A DNA stretch of 15,879 nt from JAJPIG01 sp035504735 (lineage in GTDB: Bacteria; Desulfobacterota; Binatia; Binatales; Binataceae): positions 1-15,879 of the forward strand of contig DATJRJ010000155.1 in NCBI GenBank assembly GCA_035504735.1, given 5' to 3'. The position numbers and the translations under genes were made by a program. This document shows, piece after piece, positions 1 through 6,552 of the stretch. How positions within the stretch are numbered: position 1 is the first letter of the stretch; each line of letters opens with the position of its first letter. The notes beneath the pieces were generated by a model. It saw nothing but the letters and a program-made list of their open reading frames with translations, searched no databases and was not told where the DNA came from.

Positions 1-1730
1 CTGGTTGCGAACAGTTCGGGAATGCCCGGTGCCCGCAGCGCGTTAAAAAACGGGGCGGAAAATTCGGCCTTGGTCAGCCGTGTACGGACCGTCTCCGGCA
101 GCAGTCCGCGCATCGCATTGCGCAGCACGACCTTGGTAACAACCGTTCGCCGCTGATCCTCGGGAAGCGCGCAACAGAATTCGATCAGGCGCCGATCGAA
201 AAACGGGCTGCGCGCCTCGAAGCCGCACCAGGCCGCGGTGCGATCCTCTGACTCGTGGACGAGCGCCGCGAATGGATCGACGAAAACCTCATGCAGCTCG
301 CGCCATGCGAAGCTGCCTCCGGGAGGGCCGCTCTGCGATGGTAGCGACGGCTCGAGCGAACCGCTGCGGCGCATCAGCCCGGCATCGATCCACGGTACCG
401 AAGGCTCGCGGCCGCGCGCGCGACTGAGCGCGGCGGACAGTGCGGACGGCAGCAGCGGCTTGATACCATTGCCGAGCAGCTCGCGCCACGGGCTGAAGGG
501 AACTCCATAGATTCGCGCCTGATTGACCTGCACGCGCAGACGCTTCGCCAGCGCAGCCAGGCGGAGTCCCGCAATCAAGTCCGCGCAGTAGGAACGAGTC
601 CCCTGAAGCCAGTCGTCGCCGCCAATCCCGTCGAGCATCACCCGCACGCCCTGCGCTTGCGCCAGTTGCCGCAGTGGCGACATCACGATGGCGTTCGGGG
701 TCTCCGGGAGCGCATGAAAGCGCCGCACCTGATCGATCAGAAACGACTGGTCGGGCACGCAGGGCGCCGGCGTGTTCGAGCTGAGACCCCACCTCCTGAC
801 CACTTCGTTGATAAACTCGCGCTCGTCGGCCGGCGGCGGCAGCAGCATCGAATAGGTCTCGAAGCGCGCCCGAGGCATCGTGCCGTCGCGATAGAGCGTC
901 TGTGCCATTCCGATGATCGACGACGAGTCGAGCCCGCCGCTCAAGTAGCAGCCGACGGCGCCGGAACTTCGCAGCCGGACCCGCACTGCCTCTTTGAAGA
1001 TTGCAAAAAAATGCTCGGCGTACTGATCATCGCGGGCGTAGCGAAGCTCGCGGCCCGGAGCGAGATCGTAGTAGCGCCGGGTCGTGATTCCGCGCTCATC
1101 GACGATCAGGCAGTGTCCCGCCTCGAGCCGCATCAGATGCTTGAAGAGAGTTTGCGTGCGGCTGCGATGCCGGTCGGTCAAATAATCCGCGACCACCGCT
1201 TCATTCGGTTCGCGCGGGACTCGCGGGACGGCCAGCAGGGCTCCGATTTCGGAGCCGCAGATAAAACCGCGGCCATCGCAGCAGTAATAGAAAGGCTTCA
1301 TGCCGACGCAATCGCGCGCGCAGAACAGCCGTCGCCGGTCGCCATCCCAAATCACGAACGCGAAGTCACCGACGATTCGCGCCGGCGCCGCCTCGCTCCA
1401 GCAGCGGTAGGCCGCCAGCACCATCGCGGCATCCGTATCGTCGTGCGGACCGGAGTGGTTTTCGCGGAGCGCCGCTGCGAGCTCGGCGCGATTATCGACC
1501 CGCCCATCTAAGATGAGGCAGAGGCCGCCCGTCTCGTCGTAGAGCGGCTGATGCTCCTGTGATGATTCCGGGGTCGTATGCAGGGCCGCGTGTCCGAGCG
1601 CTACCGGGCCTTCGCACCATATGCCGCGGCCGTCAGGTCCGCGATGGGCCAGGGCTGAAAGTATCCGCTCGATCTCCGCGCGGTCGGCCGGCGCACCATC
1701 GCGGTTGAAGATCGCGGCGATGCCGCTCAT
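1..1730 (-). CDS. Asparagine-synthetase-like lasso macrocyclase (C protein), 3' end outside window
   Basis: I translated this frame by hand; it is open for 576 codons from ATG at 1730 to the window edge, so the C-terminus is missing. Visible are an N-terminal class II glutaminase-like domain (RGPDG at residues 30-34, DGRVDN at 75-80) and a synthetase domain with the PP-loop SGGLDSS at 264-270 and GIGGDD at 368-373. True asparagine synthetases start MCG and use Cys2 to hydrolyse glutamine; this protein starts MSGI, so the glutaminase should be dead. That fits lasso cyclases, which adenylate an Asp/Glu side chain of the core peptide and let the N-terminal amine close the ring. It follows the methyltransferase gene by 36 bases and is last of four co-directional genes. 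With B1 and B2 beside it, a role in RiPP maturation is much likelier than asparagine synthesis. Confidence 0.88.
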   Translation of the reverse strand, partial: MSGIAAIFNRDGAPADRAEIERILSALAHRGPDGRGIWCEGPVALGHAALHTTPESSQEHQPLYDETGGLCLILDGRVDNRAELAAALRENHSGPHDDTDAAMVLAAYRCWSEAAPARIVGDFAFVIWDGDRRRLFCARDCVGMKPFYYCCDGRGFICGSEIGALLAVPRVPREPNEAVVADYLTDRHRSRTQTLFKHLMRLEAGHCLIVDERGITTRRYYDLAPGRELRYARDDQYAEHFFAIFKEAVRVRLRSSGAVGCYLSGGLDSSSIIGMAQTLYRDGTMPRARFETYSMLLPPPADEREFINEVVRRWGLSSNTPAPCVPDQSFLIDQVRRFHALPETPNAIVMSPLRQLAQAQGVRVMLDGIGGDDWLQGTRSYCADLIAGLRLAALAKRLRVQVNQARIYGVPFSPWRELLGNGIKPLLPSALSAALSRARGREPSVPWIDAGLMRRSGSLEPSLPSQSGPPGGSFAWRELHEVFVDPFAALVHESEDRTAAWCGFEARSPFFDRRLIEFCCALPEDQRRTVVTKVVLRNAMRGLLPETVRTRLTKAEFSAPFFNALRAPGIPELFAT

Positions 1731-1766
1731 CGTCGGCGCCCGGAGCGCGTCAGAAGGCGGCGCACT

Positions 1767-2921
1767 CTATTCCGCGTACTCCTGGATGGTCTCGGCGACG
1801 AATCGCCGGACCGCGCCTGGCGAAGAGAAAATTTCCGGGTATTGGCGCGCGACTTCGCGCTCGATCTGATCGACCGTCGCGACTCCGTCGCAGAGATTCA
1901 GTGTGAGCCGGCGGGCTGCCGAATGCCGGCTAAGGCGCGGCGCGTAGCCGGGTGCCAGCCGCGCGCGATCCTCGCGGGATACCAGGTCGCCGCGCAAGCT
2001 GCTCTGATCGAAAGCGCCCAGCAACTTCCCGTCCGCGCCTGTCACGCGGACTTGCCAGTCGACGATTTCCTCGGCCGGAACCAGGCGCATCGCAACCGCG
2101 ACCCGGACGCCGGCCGTCACCGGGACCGGCCGCTCGAGCGGAAAAAAGGCGGTCGCCCGATCCATACATTGCGGCGCAAGCGGCGAGTTGGTCAGGACCG
2201 CAGTGGTCGACAGATGGGCGGCGAACCATCCGCCGAGGCCGTGCAGCAGCCCGGCGCGGGTGATTTGCAGCTCGGTCTGCAGCGGGATGATTTCAGGGCA
2301 GACGTGATCGAGATCGAATGCGGTGGCGCGCTGCGGCTCACCGATCAGATGTCGCGCTTCATAGTAGCCGAAGTCTTCATCATTGGCGGCGAACGGCCGC
2401 GCCGCGCTGAAATCCAAACCGGCGCGCCGCTCTTCCCAGAATTCGACCAGCTCGTAGGACTCGGGGTTTTCAACCGGCGCCAGGAAGGTCTCGATGCGAC
2501 GCGGAATTGTGATCGCGGCGGGCTTGAGCAGCCGGCGCCGCGCATCGTTCAAGAACTCCACCACCCCCGCTTCGTAACCGAATCCGCCCATCTGTTCGGT
2601 GACCGCAACGTCGCATTTCTCCGGCAGATCGATGCGGGTCGAATGGCCACACAGGAAGATGATGCGATCGGCAAAACCGTTGGCTACGGCTGCAGCGCGC
2701 CCGATTTCGATTACACCGCCATCGTCGATCGCGTAGACGCGCGCCGCGCCCGCACGGCATGCCAGCATCGCGAAGATCGCCGTACCGGCGCCCAGGTCGA
2801 GCACCACGTCGCCGGGTTTGACTACCTCGGCAATCGCCCGGCTGTAAGCCTCCAGGCGTACGGGGTCGGAAAGATAATCCTTATGGTCATCCAGAGTCTG
2901 GCAGGTCTCGAGAAAGGGCAT
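1767..2921 (-). CDS. PRMT-like SAM-dependent methyltransferase with C-terminal PqqD/RRE-like segment
   Basis: 384 aa. The Rossmann core has SAM motif I LDLGAGTAIF at residues 41-50 and a post-I acidic segment YAIDD at 63-67. TEQMGGFGYEAG (108-119) resembles the double-E loop of protein arginine methyltransferases, whose two glutamates hold the substrate guanidinium. A beta-barrel-like region follows. The last about 44 residues, from LNLCDGVATV at 341, look like the helical half of PqqD, the RiPP leader-recognition fold, although the strand half before it is weak. The gene sits 30 bases after the B2 stop, with AGGA about 10 bases before the ATG. Inference: it methylates the precursor or the mature peptide, with the tail helping it dock. 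An ordinary protein arginine methyltransferase is the alternative, but the operon position argues against it. Confidence 0.82.
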   Translation of the reverse strand: MPFLETCQTLDDHKDYLSDPVRLEAYSRAIAEVVKPGDVVLDLGAGTAIFAMLACRAGAARVYAIDDGGVIEIGRAAAVANGFADRIIFLCGHSTRIDLPEKCDVAVTEQMGGFGYEAGVVEFLNDARRRLLKPAAITIPRRIETFLAPVENPESYELVEFWEERRAGLDFSAARPFAANDEDFGYYEARHLIGEPQRATAFDLDHVCPEIIPLQTELQITRAGLLHGLGGWFAAHLSTTAVLTNSPLAPQCMDRATAFFPLERPVPVTAGVRVAVAMRLVPAEEIVDWQVRVTGADGKLLGAFDQSSLRGDLVSREDRARLAPGYAPRLSRHSAARRLTLNLCDGVATVDQIEREVARQYPEIFSSPGAVRRFVAETIQEYAE

Positions 2922-2951
2922 CGTTTTGATTCCTGGAGCCGAAGCGCTCCG

Positions 2952-3407
2952 TTAGATTTTGTCCGCAATCGAGCCGCTCGCGGCCGGCGCGGCGGCGTGA
3001 ATCAGTTCGGCGTATTTCCCAAGTTCAAAATCGCCGATCACAATCCGGCCTTCGCTCTCGACCCAGGCGTGTGCGATGAACGCGCCGTTGGGGTCGCGTC
3101 CTGCACCGATCTTGAACTCCGCCGGGTAACCGTAATGGCGCAGCATCAACTCGGCGGCGAGCGCGCGCGGCAGACAATCGCCGCGCCAGATCCGGTTCGC
3201 GGCCGCAACCGCCCACGCGATTTTCACCGTCTCGGGCCGCCGGCCGTGGTTCATCGGGCGGCGCCCCGATCGATGCACCGCCGCGCGCAGGCTCTGCAAG
3301 GGCATCAGCACGAGCCCTGCCCTGATCAGGCTCGAGCTCAGGAAGGCGCGCACGACCAGGCCGCGGTCGCGCCATGGCAGGCGTAAGAATTTAACCAGCG
3401 CCCTCAT
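2952..3407 (-). CDS. Lasso peptide biosynthesis B2 protein (transglutaminase-like leader peptidase)
   Basis: 151 aa, the usual size for stand-alone B2 proteins of the Transglut_core3 type. The papain-like triad can be placed: Cys78 in GDCLPRALA, His113 in AHAWVE and Asp126 in VIGD. The N-terminus is rich in Leu and Arg, as is common in this family. Known family role: it cuts the leader from the precursor once B1 has bound the leader, freeing the amine that the C protein uses for ring closure. Its start overlaps the end of the B1 gene by 17 bases, so the two are probably translationally coupled; B1 and B2 act as a complex in characterised systems. All triad residues are present, so I expect an active enzyme. 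Confidence 0.9.
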   Translation of the reverse strand: MRALVKFLRLPWRDRGLVVRAFLSSSLIRAGLVLMPLQSLRAAVHRSGRRPMNHGRRPETVKIAWAVAAANRIWRGDCLPRALAAELMLRHYGYPAEFKIGAGRDPNGAFIAHAWVESEGRIVIGDFELGKYAELIHAAAPAASGSIADKI

Positions 3408-3702
3408 CCTCGACTCGGATCAGGCCGCGTTCGGCAAGTTCGCTGAGCAGCTCGAGCAGGTCACGCTCGCACTCTTCGGGCGCGATGTCGAATCGCTCGA
3501 GGACCGCGCGTTTGATCTCGGCGACGCTGCACGGTTTCGCGATCAGCGCCCAGACGGCCGCGCCGACCGGGTTGAGCCCATAGTAGACGCCCTGCTTGAG
3601 GTCCAGAATCGCCGCCTCGCCGTCAAATTCGCATGAAACCTGGTCGTCGCTGACGGTCACTATCGATGACGCCAGCTTTTCGGCGCGCACACTCACGCCC
3701 AT
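3391..3702 (-). CDS. Lasso peptide biosynthesis B1 protein (PqqD-like RRE, leader-binding)
   Basis: 103 aa, all one PqqD-like domain. A short strand region with VSCEFDGEAAILDL and YYGLNPVGAAVW is followed by helices with AEIKRAVLERFDIAPEEC and a closing ELAERGLI, the standard order for PqqD/RRE proteins. Stand-alone proteins of this kind bind the leader of the precursor and present it to the B2 protease and the cyclase. The start is ATG at 3702, with GGAGG about 4 bases upstream on the minus strand. It is the first gene of the operon, and a sigma70-like promoter lies 55 bases upstream. A PqqD proper is unlikely, since no other pqq genes are present. Confidence 0.9.
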   Translation of the reverse strand: MGVSVRAEKLASSIVTVSDDQVSCEFDGEAAILDLKQGVYYGLNPVGAAVWALIAKPCSVAEIKRAVLERFDIAPEECERDLLELLSELAERGLIRVEDEGAG

Positions 3703-3756
3703 ACACCTCCGCGATAGCCTGCGCGTCTGCGTGTCATGTCAGGGCCGGATAAAACT

Positions 3757-3784
3757 TCTATAGGACGCTTGCTCGTAGACGCAA
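3757..3784 (-). promoter_or_regulatory. Probable sigma70-type promoter of the RiPP operon
   Basis: On the minus strand, TTGCGT (3779-3784) and TATAGA (3757-3762) are separated by 16 bases. The expected transcription start is about 50 bases upstream of the B1 start codon. The CTTGC/GCAAG pair makes a small dyad between the two boxes. This is the only good promoter-like pair I see in the 168 bases between the secreted-protein gene and B1. Confidence 0.5.
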
Positions 3785-3870
3785 GCACGGCGCGCTCCGG
3801 GGCTCGATCGCGGGGTATCGGAAAATCACCGATCGTGCGATGCGCGCATGATCGCGGCGACCAGCACGAG

Positions 3871-4413
3871 CTAGTAGTTGCGGCCGACGTCGAAACTGCC
3901 CTGCTCTGCCATCCCACCCCCCTGGTAGCATCGGTAGTTGCCCTTGATTTGATTGGCGGCGGTCGGCACGCCGTTGAAAAGGCAACTCGATCCATCGGGC
4001 ATCCCGATCCGCAGGGCGAGGCGGCCGTTATTGATCGCGCCACTGGCGATCGTGCCGCTGTCGTTCTGGTTGCGGCAGTCCATGTTGCCGATTGAACACT
4101 TGTAGAAGCCGGTGATCTTGGTGTTCTCCTGGACCATCGTCAGCAAGATCTTGTTGACCGCGTTACAGCGCGTATTGAACCCCAGTGGGTTAAACGAGGT
4201 GCAGCTGGCGATCGACTGGCCGTCCCAAACTCCGCTGGCATCGAAGATCGGCCGCGCCACGTCCGACTGACTCTGCGCTGAGGATGGGTTGCTCATGGCC
4301 GAGCCCTCGGCGGCGGGCGCCGCACAACCCCAGCACGCCATCGCCAGGCCGATTACGGCCATGGCCGCGCGTGGTCCCGATCGCAACGCGCGGCGGCTGA
4401 TCAGGATCATCAT
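3871..4413 (-). CDS. Secreted cysteine-rich protein of unknown function
   Basis: I place the start at the ATG pair 4413/4410, after GGAAAG; the frame stays open to 4482, but the extra 23 residues would bury the signal peptide. From 4413 it is 180 aa. The N-terminus has Arg residues, a hydrophobic stretch (AAMAVIGLAMACWGC) and an AAPAAEGSA region suited to signal peptidase I. ACWGC is a poor lipobox, but lipidation is not excluded. The exported part has six cysteines (contexts ASCTS, TRCNA, YKCSI, MDCRN, SSCLF, YRCYQ), enough for three disulfides, and is otherwise rich in Asn, Gly and Ser. I do not recognise the family. It lies upstream of the RiPP operon on the same strand, but the promoter-like site between them suggests separate transcription. 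Confidence 0.75.
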   Translation of the reverse strand: MMILISRRALRSGPRAAMAVIGLAMACWGCAAPAAEGSAMSNPSSAQSQSDVARPIFDASGVWDGQSIASCTSFNPLGFNTRCNAVNKILLTMVQENTKITGFYKCSIGNMDCRNQNDSGTIASGAINNGRLALRIGMPDGSSCLFNGVPTAANQIKGNYRCYQGGGMAEQGSFDVGRNY

Positions 4414-4529
4414 GCTTTCCGATTTCACAGCTATCTCGTGAACCCCGTTCGGCTGATTCCGGCTCCGCCCGGTGACCACCATCGCGCGCAGCCCGAAACT
4501 CCGGCCGCATTCGCGTTTGGTCGTCGGAA
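4414..4529. other. Gap at the left boundary of the prophage
   Basis: These 116 bases lie between the repressor stop and the secreted-protein start. A Mu left end, with several transposase-binding sites over roughly 170 bp, would be expected just outside the repressor gene. I see no such set of repeats and no clear attachment-site duplication, so the left end is lost or unrecognisable. Confidence 0.35.
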
Positions 4530-5195
4530 CTAAAGGCCCTTGCCGGTCCAGATCACCCGACCGACAATACTCACGGCCCGCGGCGAAGTCACGATCGGCT
4601 CATAATTCGGATTATCGCTCCGAATCGTGAGCGCCGCCCCCAGGCGCTGGCGCTGGATTCGCTTCACCACCAGATCGTTCTGCTCGCGCAGCACGTAGAC
4701 GCCGTCGATGCGGGCGCGGGTCTGACGTAGATCGGCCAGCACCAGGTCGCCTTCACGCAGGGTCGGCGCCATCGAATCGCCGCTGACCTCGAGCAGCATC
4801 AGGCGTTCGGGTTCGGCGGCCAGCCGATGCTCGAGCCAGCCGATACCGAAGGCCAGCACATCGACGATCAGCGAGCTCCGCAGCCGTGCACCGCGCGGGC
4901 CGCCGACGCGGATTTCGCCGCGCGGCATGAACGCGTAGTCGCCCGCGACCGCGACGCTGACCGGGCCGCCGGTACGGACATTGGCCTCGTGGCCGGTGGC
5001 CAACCATTCGACGGAAACGCCCGCCGCCTGTGCGATCGCAACCACGCTCGAGAGGCTCGGCTGCCCACGGCCGGCGAGCCATTTGTAGATCGCGTTGTCC
5101 GACACGCCGATCGCGCGGGCCAGTTCGGCGACCGATCCGAACTGCCGCATGATCAGTTCAAGTCGTGCGGAAAAGTCTACTACTGTTGTTGACAA
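4530..5195 (-). CDS. Phage repressor, XRE-type HTH plus S24/LexA-like peptidase
   Basis: I choose TTG at 5195 (221 aa) because it keeps the first helix of the HTH (FSARLELIMRQFG). TTG at 5225 adds 10 residues and crosses the operator; ATG at 5150 cuts off that helix. In this numbering the HTH covers about residues 8-65 (SVAELARAIGVSDNAIYKWL), and a C-terminal LexA-like domain carries Ser141 in SGDSMAPTL and Lys178 in LVVKRI, the catalytic pair for self-cleavage. An Ala-Gly near AVAGDY (about 81-86) is a plausible cleavage site. It should hold the prophage silent and be inactivated by RecA-stimulated cleavage after DNA damage. It is transcribed away from the phage genes, and a perfect palindrome overlaps its start, suggesting autoregulation. 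Both domains look functional. Confidence 0.9.
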   Translation of the reverse strand: MSTTVVDFSARLELIMRQFGSVAELARAIGVSDNAIYKWLAGRGQPSLSSVVAIAQAAGVSVEWLATGHEANVRTGGPVSVAVAGDYAFMPRGEIRVGGPRGARLRSSLIVDVLAFGIGWLEHRLAAEPERLMLLEVSGDSMAPTLREGDLVLADLRQTRARIDGVYVLREQNDLVVKRIQRQRLGAALTIRSDNPNYEPIVTSPRAVSIVGRVIWTGKGL

Positions 5196-5202
5196 AATGT
5201 CA
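5190..5202. promoter_or_regulatory. Palindromic repressor operator overlapping a rightward -35 box
   Basis: TGACA-AAA-TGTCA is a perfect 13-bp dyad. Its left arm overlaps a consensus plus-strand -35 (TTGACA, 5189-5194), for which the -10 is weaker (TACAAA or ATACAA about 5213-5219). Another TGACA half-site lies at 5220-5224, with TGTC at 5234-5237. On the minus strand, TATAAG at 5204-5209 could be the repressor's own -10. This is the usual arrangement for a divergent, autoregulated lysogeny switch. Confidence 0.6.
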
Positions 5203-5225
5203 CTTATATGAAATACAAATGACAA

Positions 5226-5826
5226 TGGGGTTGTGTCGTCTTTTGGTTTCAGGTTGCAGCAATATTCCTGCTCCGCACGCTCTACCGGCTCAGCACTCTT
5301 TAGCCGTATTATCGGAAAGCAACGGCGTTAGCATCGCTGCGTTCGCAACGCAAGCGACGTGCCACGTCGCACTGGATACCAACGTGGGGCTCAGACCAAG
5401 CCTGGACCATTCTTTTTCCCCTGCTCAGAGGAGCAAATAATGGCCGCGGGAGGAATTACCACACTACTGTGGATAAACTGAACACGCGGCGCGATGTCCC
5501 GCCGAGCTTCTGGCGTCGACGCGAATGTTCAGGGGCCGAGTACGAAGGAGGCATTGCAGTGTAACCATAGTTTCGCCTGTGCCTGCTCGAATTCTCTGCC
5601 GCTGTTTAGGGGATGTCGGTCCGGAGGGGGCCCTCATTCAGCGTTGAGTGGGTTTCAAATGATCAACTTGGCCTTAATCACTTCTGCTTGATTGGGATCA
5701 ACCCAGTCTTCCTGCTAACCAGCGCTATGTAACCTATGGGAAGGCATCGATTGCCCTTCCCGCGCTCATCTTGTCAGCATTGGCGGCAGCTATCCCGCCC
5801 AACGCTGCAAGCGATGGTAACAGGGT
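5226..5826. other. 600-bp noncoding gap where the Mu early genes would be
   Basis: I see no convincing gene here, and the base composition is less GC-rich than the flanks. A strong ribosome binding site (GAGGAG) precedes a 13-codon ORF at 5440-5481, which could be the relic start of an early gene. Hairpins lie at 5338-5352 and 5354-5370, and a smaller one at 5459-5472. Another purine-rich AAGGAGG at 5545-5551 has no usable start at proper spacing. The early transposition genes have evidently been deleted. Confidence 0.5.
5338..5370. repeat. Two back-to-back perfect hairpins
   Basis: TGCGTT-CGC-AACGCA (5338-5352) and GCGACGT-GCC-ACGTCGC (5354-5370) are perfect inverted repeats with 3-base loops and one base between them. 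They would lie in the 5' part of any transcript from the repressor-controlled rightward promoter. There is no T-run after them, so a simple intrinsic terminator is unlikely on the plus strand. Confidence 0.6.
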
Positions 5827-6165
5827 ATGTCTATTCTGATGGAAATCGTAGAAGCCATTGGCAACGACGCAGCGGGGAAGTTGGTCTCCGATTTTGCCGG
5901 GACGCGATTGTATGTCCCTCAGGCGCCGGGGGCCGAAGATCCGATTGCCCGATCGATCGGATTGCCGGCGGCCCAGAAGCTGGCGCGTATTTATGGCGGC
6001 GACCGGATGGACGTTCCCAACCCGGTCTCCCGGCGTGACCAGATTCTCACGATGCGCGGGGACGGCCGCACTATCGAAGCTATCGCCCGGGCGCTGCATT
6101 GCACCTCGCGCAGGGTCTACCAGGTACTGGCGGAAAGTCGCCGCGTGGTTGGCACAACCAGCTGA
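5827..6165 (+). CDS. Mor-family transcriptional activator (Mu middle/late regulator type)
   Basis: 112 aa, near the size of Mu Mor and C. The N-terminal half has IVEAIGNDAAGKLVSDFAGT followed by LYVPQ, then SIGLPAAQKLARIYGGDRMDVPNP, typical of the Mor dimerisation domain. The C-terminus (ILTMRGDGRTIEAIARALHC, then TSRRVYQVLAES) is the helix-turn-helix. Mor and C bind dyad sites upstream of poor promoters and recruit RNA polymerase to switch on middle or late genes. The likely target here is the palindrome and promoter before the endolysin gene. Start is ATG 5827, with ATG 5839 possible. A terminator follows the stop. It is the only activator of this type in the window, so one protein may do the job of both Mor and C. 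Confidence 0.85.
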   Translation: MSILMEIVEAIGNDAAGKLVSDFAGTRLYVPQAPGAEDPIARSIGLPAAQKLARIYGGDRMDVPNPVSRRDQILTMRGDGRTIEAIARALHCTSRRVYQVLAESRRVVGTTS

Positions 6166-6176
6166 CCGTCCTCTGA

Positions 6177-6219
6177 GCGACGCGAACTCTTTTGGGCCGT
6201 TCGCGCGGTCGCCTTTTCT
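6177..6219 (+). terminator. Rho-independent terminator after the Mor-type gene
   Basis: An 11-bp stem (GCGAC and GCGAAC pairing with GTTCGC and GTCGC, with a 3-base bulge on the right arm) encloses an 11-base loop, followed by CTTTTCT. It begins 11 bases after the activator stop codon and separates that transcript from the lysis/packaging operon. Confidence 0.6.
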
Positions 6220-6459
6220 ACAACTCCCGCTCCGGTCTTCACTTCTCGATTCAGGCCGCCGACGATGAAGTGACTTTAGCTTTTCGGCCCTTTTGTTCTT
6301 TGGAGCTTTTTACATCCGGGTCCATAAGGCATATCCGCCCGTCACCCTCGTCAAATCAGCTCCGGTCGCGATAGCTCCTTCTTAGATTGAACACTATTAG
6401 CCACCGAATCGTCATTTATCCGCCGCCACTAGGTAGTGTTTAGATATCAATTACGCTGC
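6220..6459. other. AT-richer noncoding stretch upstream of the late promoter
   Basis: No gene is supported here. An inverted pair AACACTA (6390-6396) and TAGTGTT (6434-6440) and a small CACTA-GG-TAGTG dyad at 6428-6439 lie just upstream of the larger palindrome. They may be extra binding sites for the phage activator or a host protein. Confidence 0.35.
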
Positions 6460-6517
6460 GGCTGAAATATTTCAGCCTAATTTCGCCCGTCTGACATCTT
6501 TACTCTGCTCTTATGAT
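6460..6517 (+). promoter_or_regulatory. Activator palindrome plus late-type promoter of the lysis/packaging operon
   Basis: GGCTGAAATATTTCAGCC (6460-6477) is a perfect 18-bp palindrome. Downstream are CTGACA (6491-6496) and TATGAT (6512-6517), spaced 15 bases, so the -35 spacing is poor while the -10 is good. The palindrome centre falls about 55 bases upstream of the expected start. This suits an activator-dependent promoter of the Mor/C kind. The endolysin start codon is about 29 bases downstream of the expected transcript start. Confidence 0.55.
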
Positions 6518-6552
6518 CTCCCTAGCTGATTTTCGTTTCTGAGTGAAATGTC

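Noticed and set aside
657..1511. 284-codon plus-strand frame and 167-codon minus-strand frame at 289-792
   Set aside because: Both are off-frame readings of the macrocyclase gene, which has PP-loop and GIGGDD motifs in its own frame.
1842..3386. 514-codon open frame on the plus strand
   Set aside because: It lies opposite the methyltransferase and B2 genes, whose motifs are clear on the minus strand; its composition is that of an antisense frame.
3693..3788. 31-codon minus-strand frame from GTG 3788 as a lasso precursor
   Set aside because: It has a Glu that could be read as ring-closing (ASTSKRPIE), but no Thr at position -2, no leader-like Tyr-x-x-Pro pattern, and it runs past the promoter-like boxes into B1.
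5218..5440. Small plus-strand frame with a lipobox-like LVSGC near its start
   Set aside because: No ribosome binding site, start buried in the operator/promoter region, and the rest has no protein-like pattern.
5494..5691. 65-codon plus-strand frame in the early gap
   Set aside because: Cys/Ser-rich and without a ribosome binding site at its start; more likely chance or gene debris.
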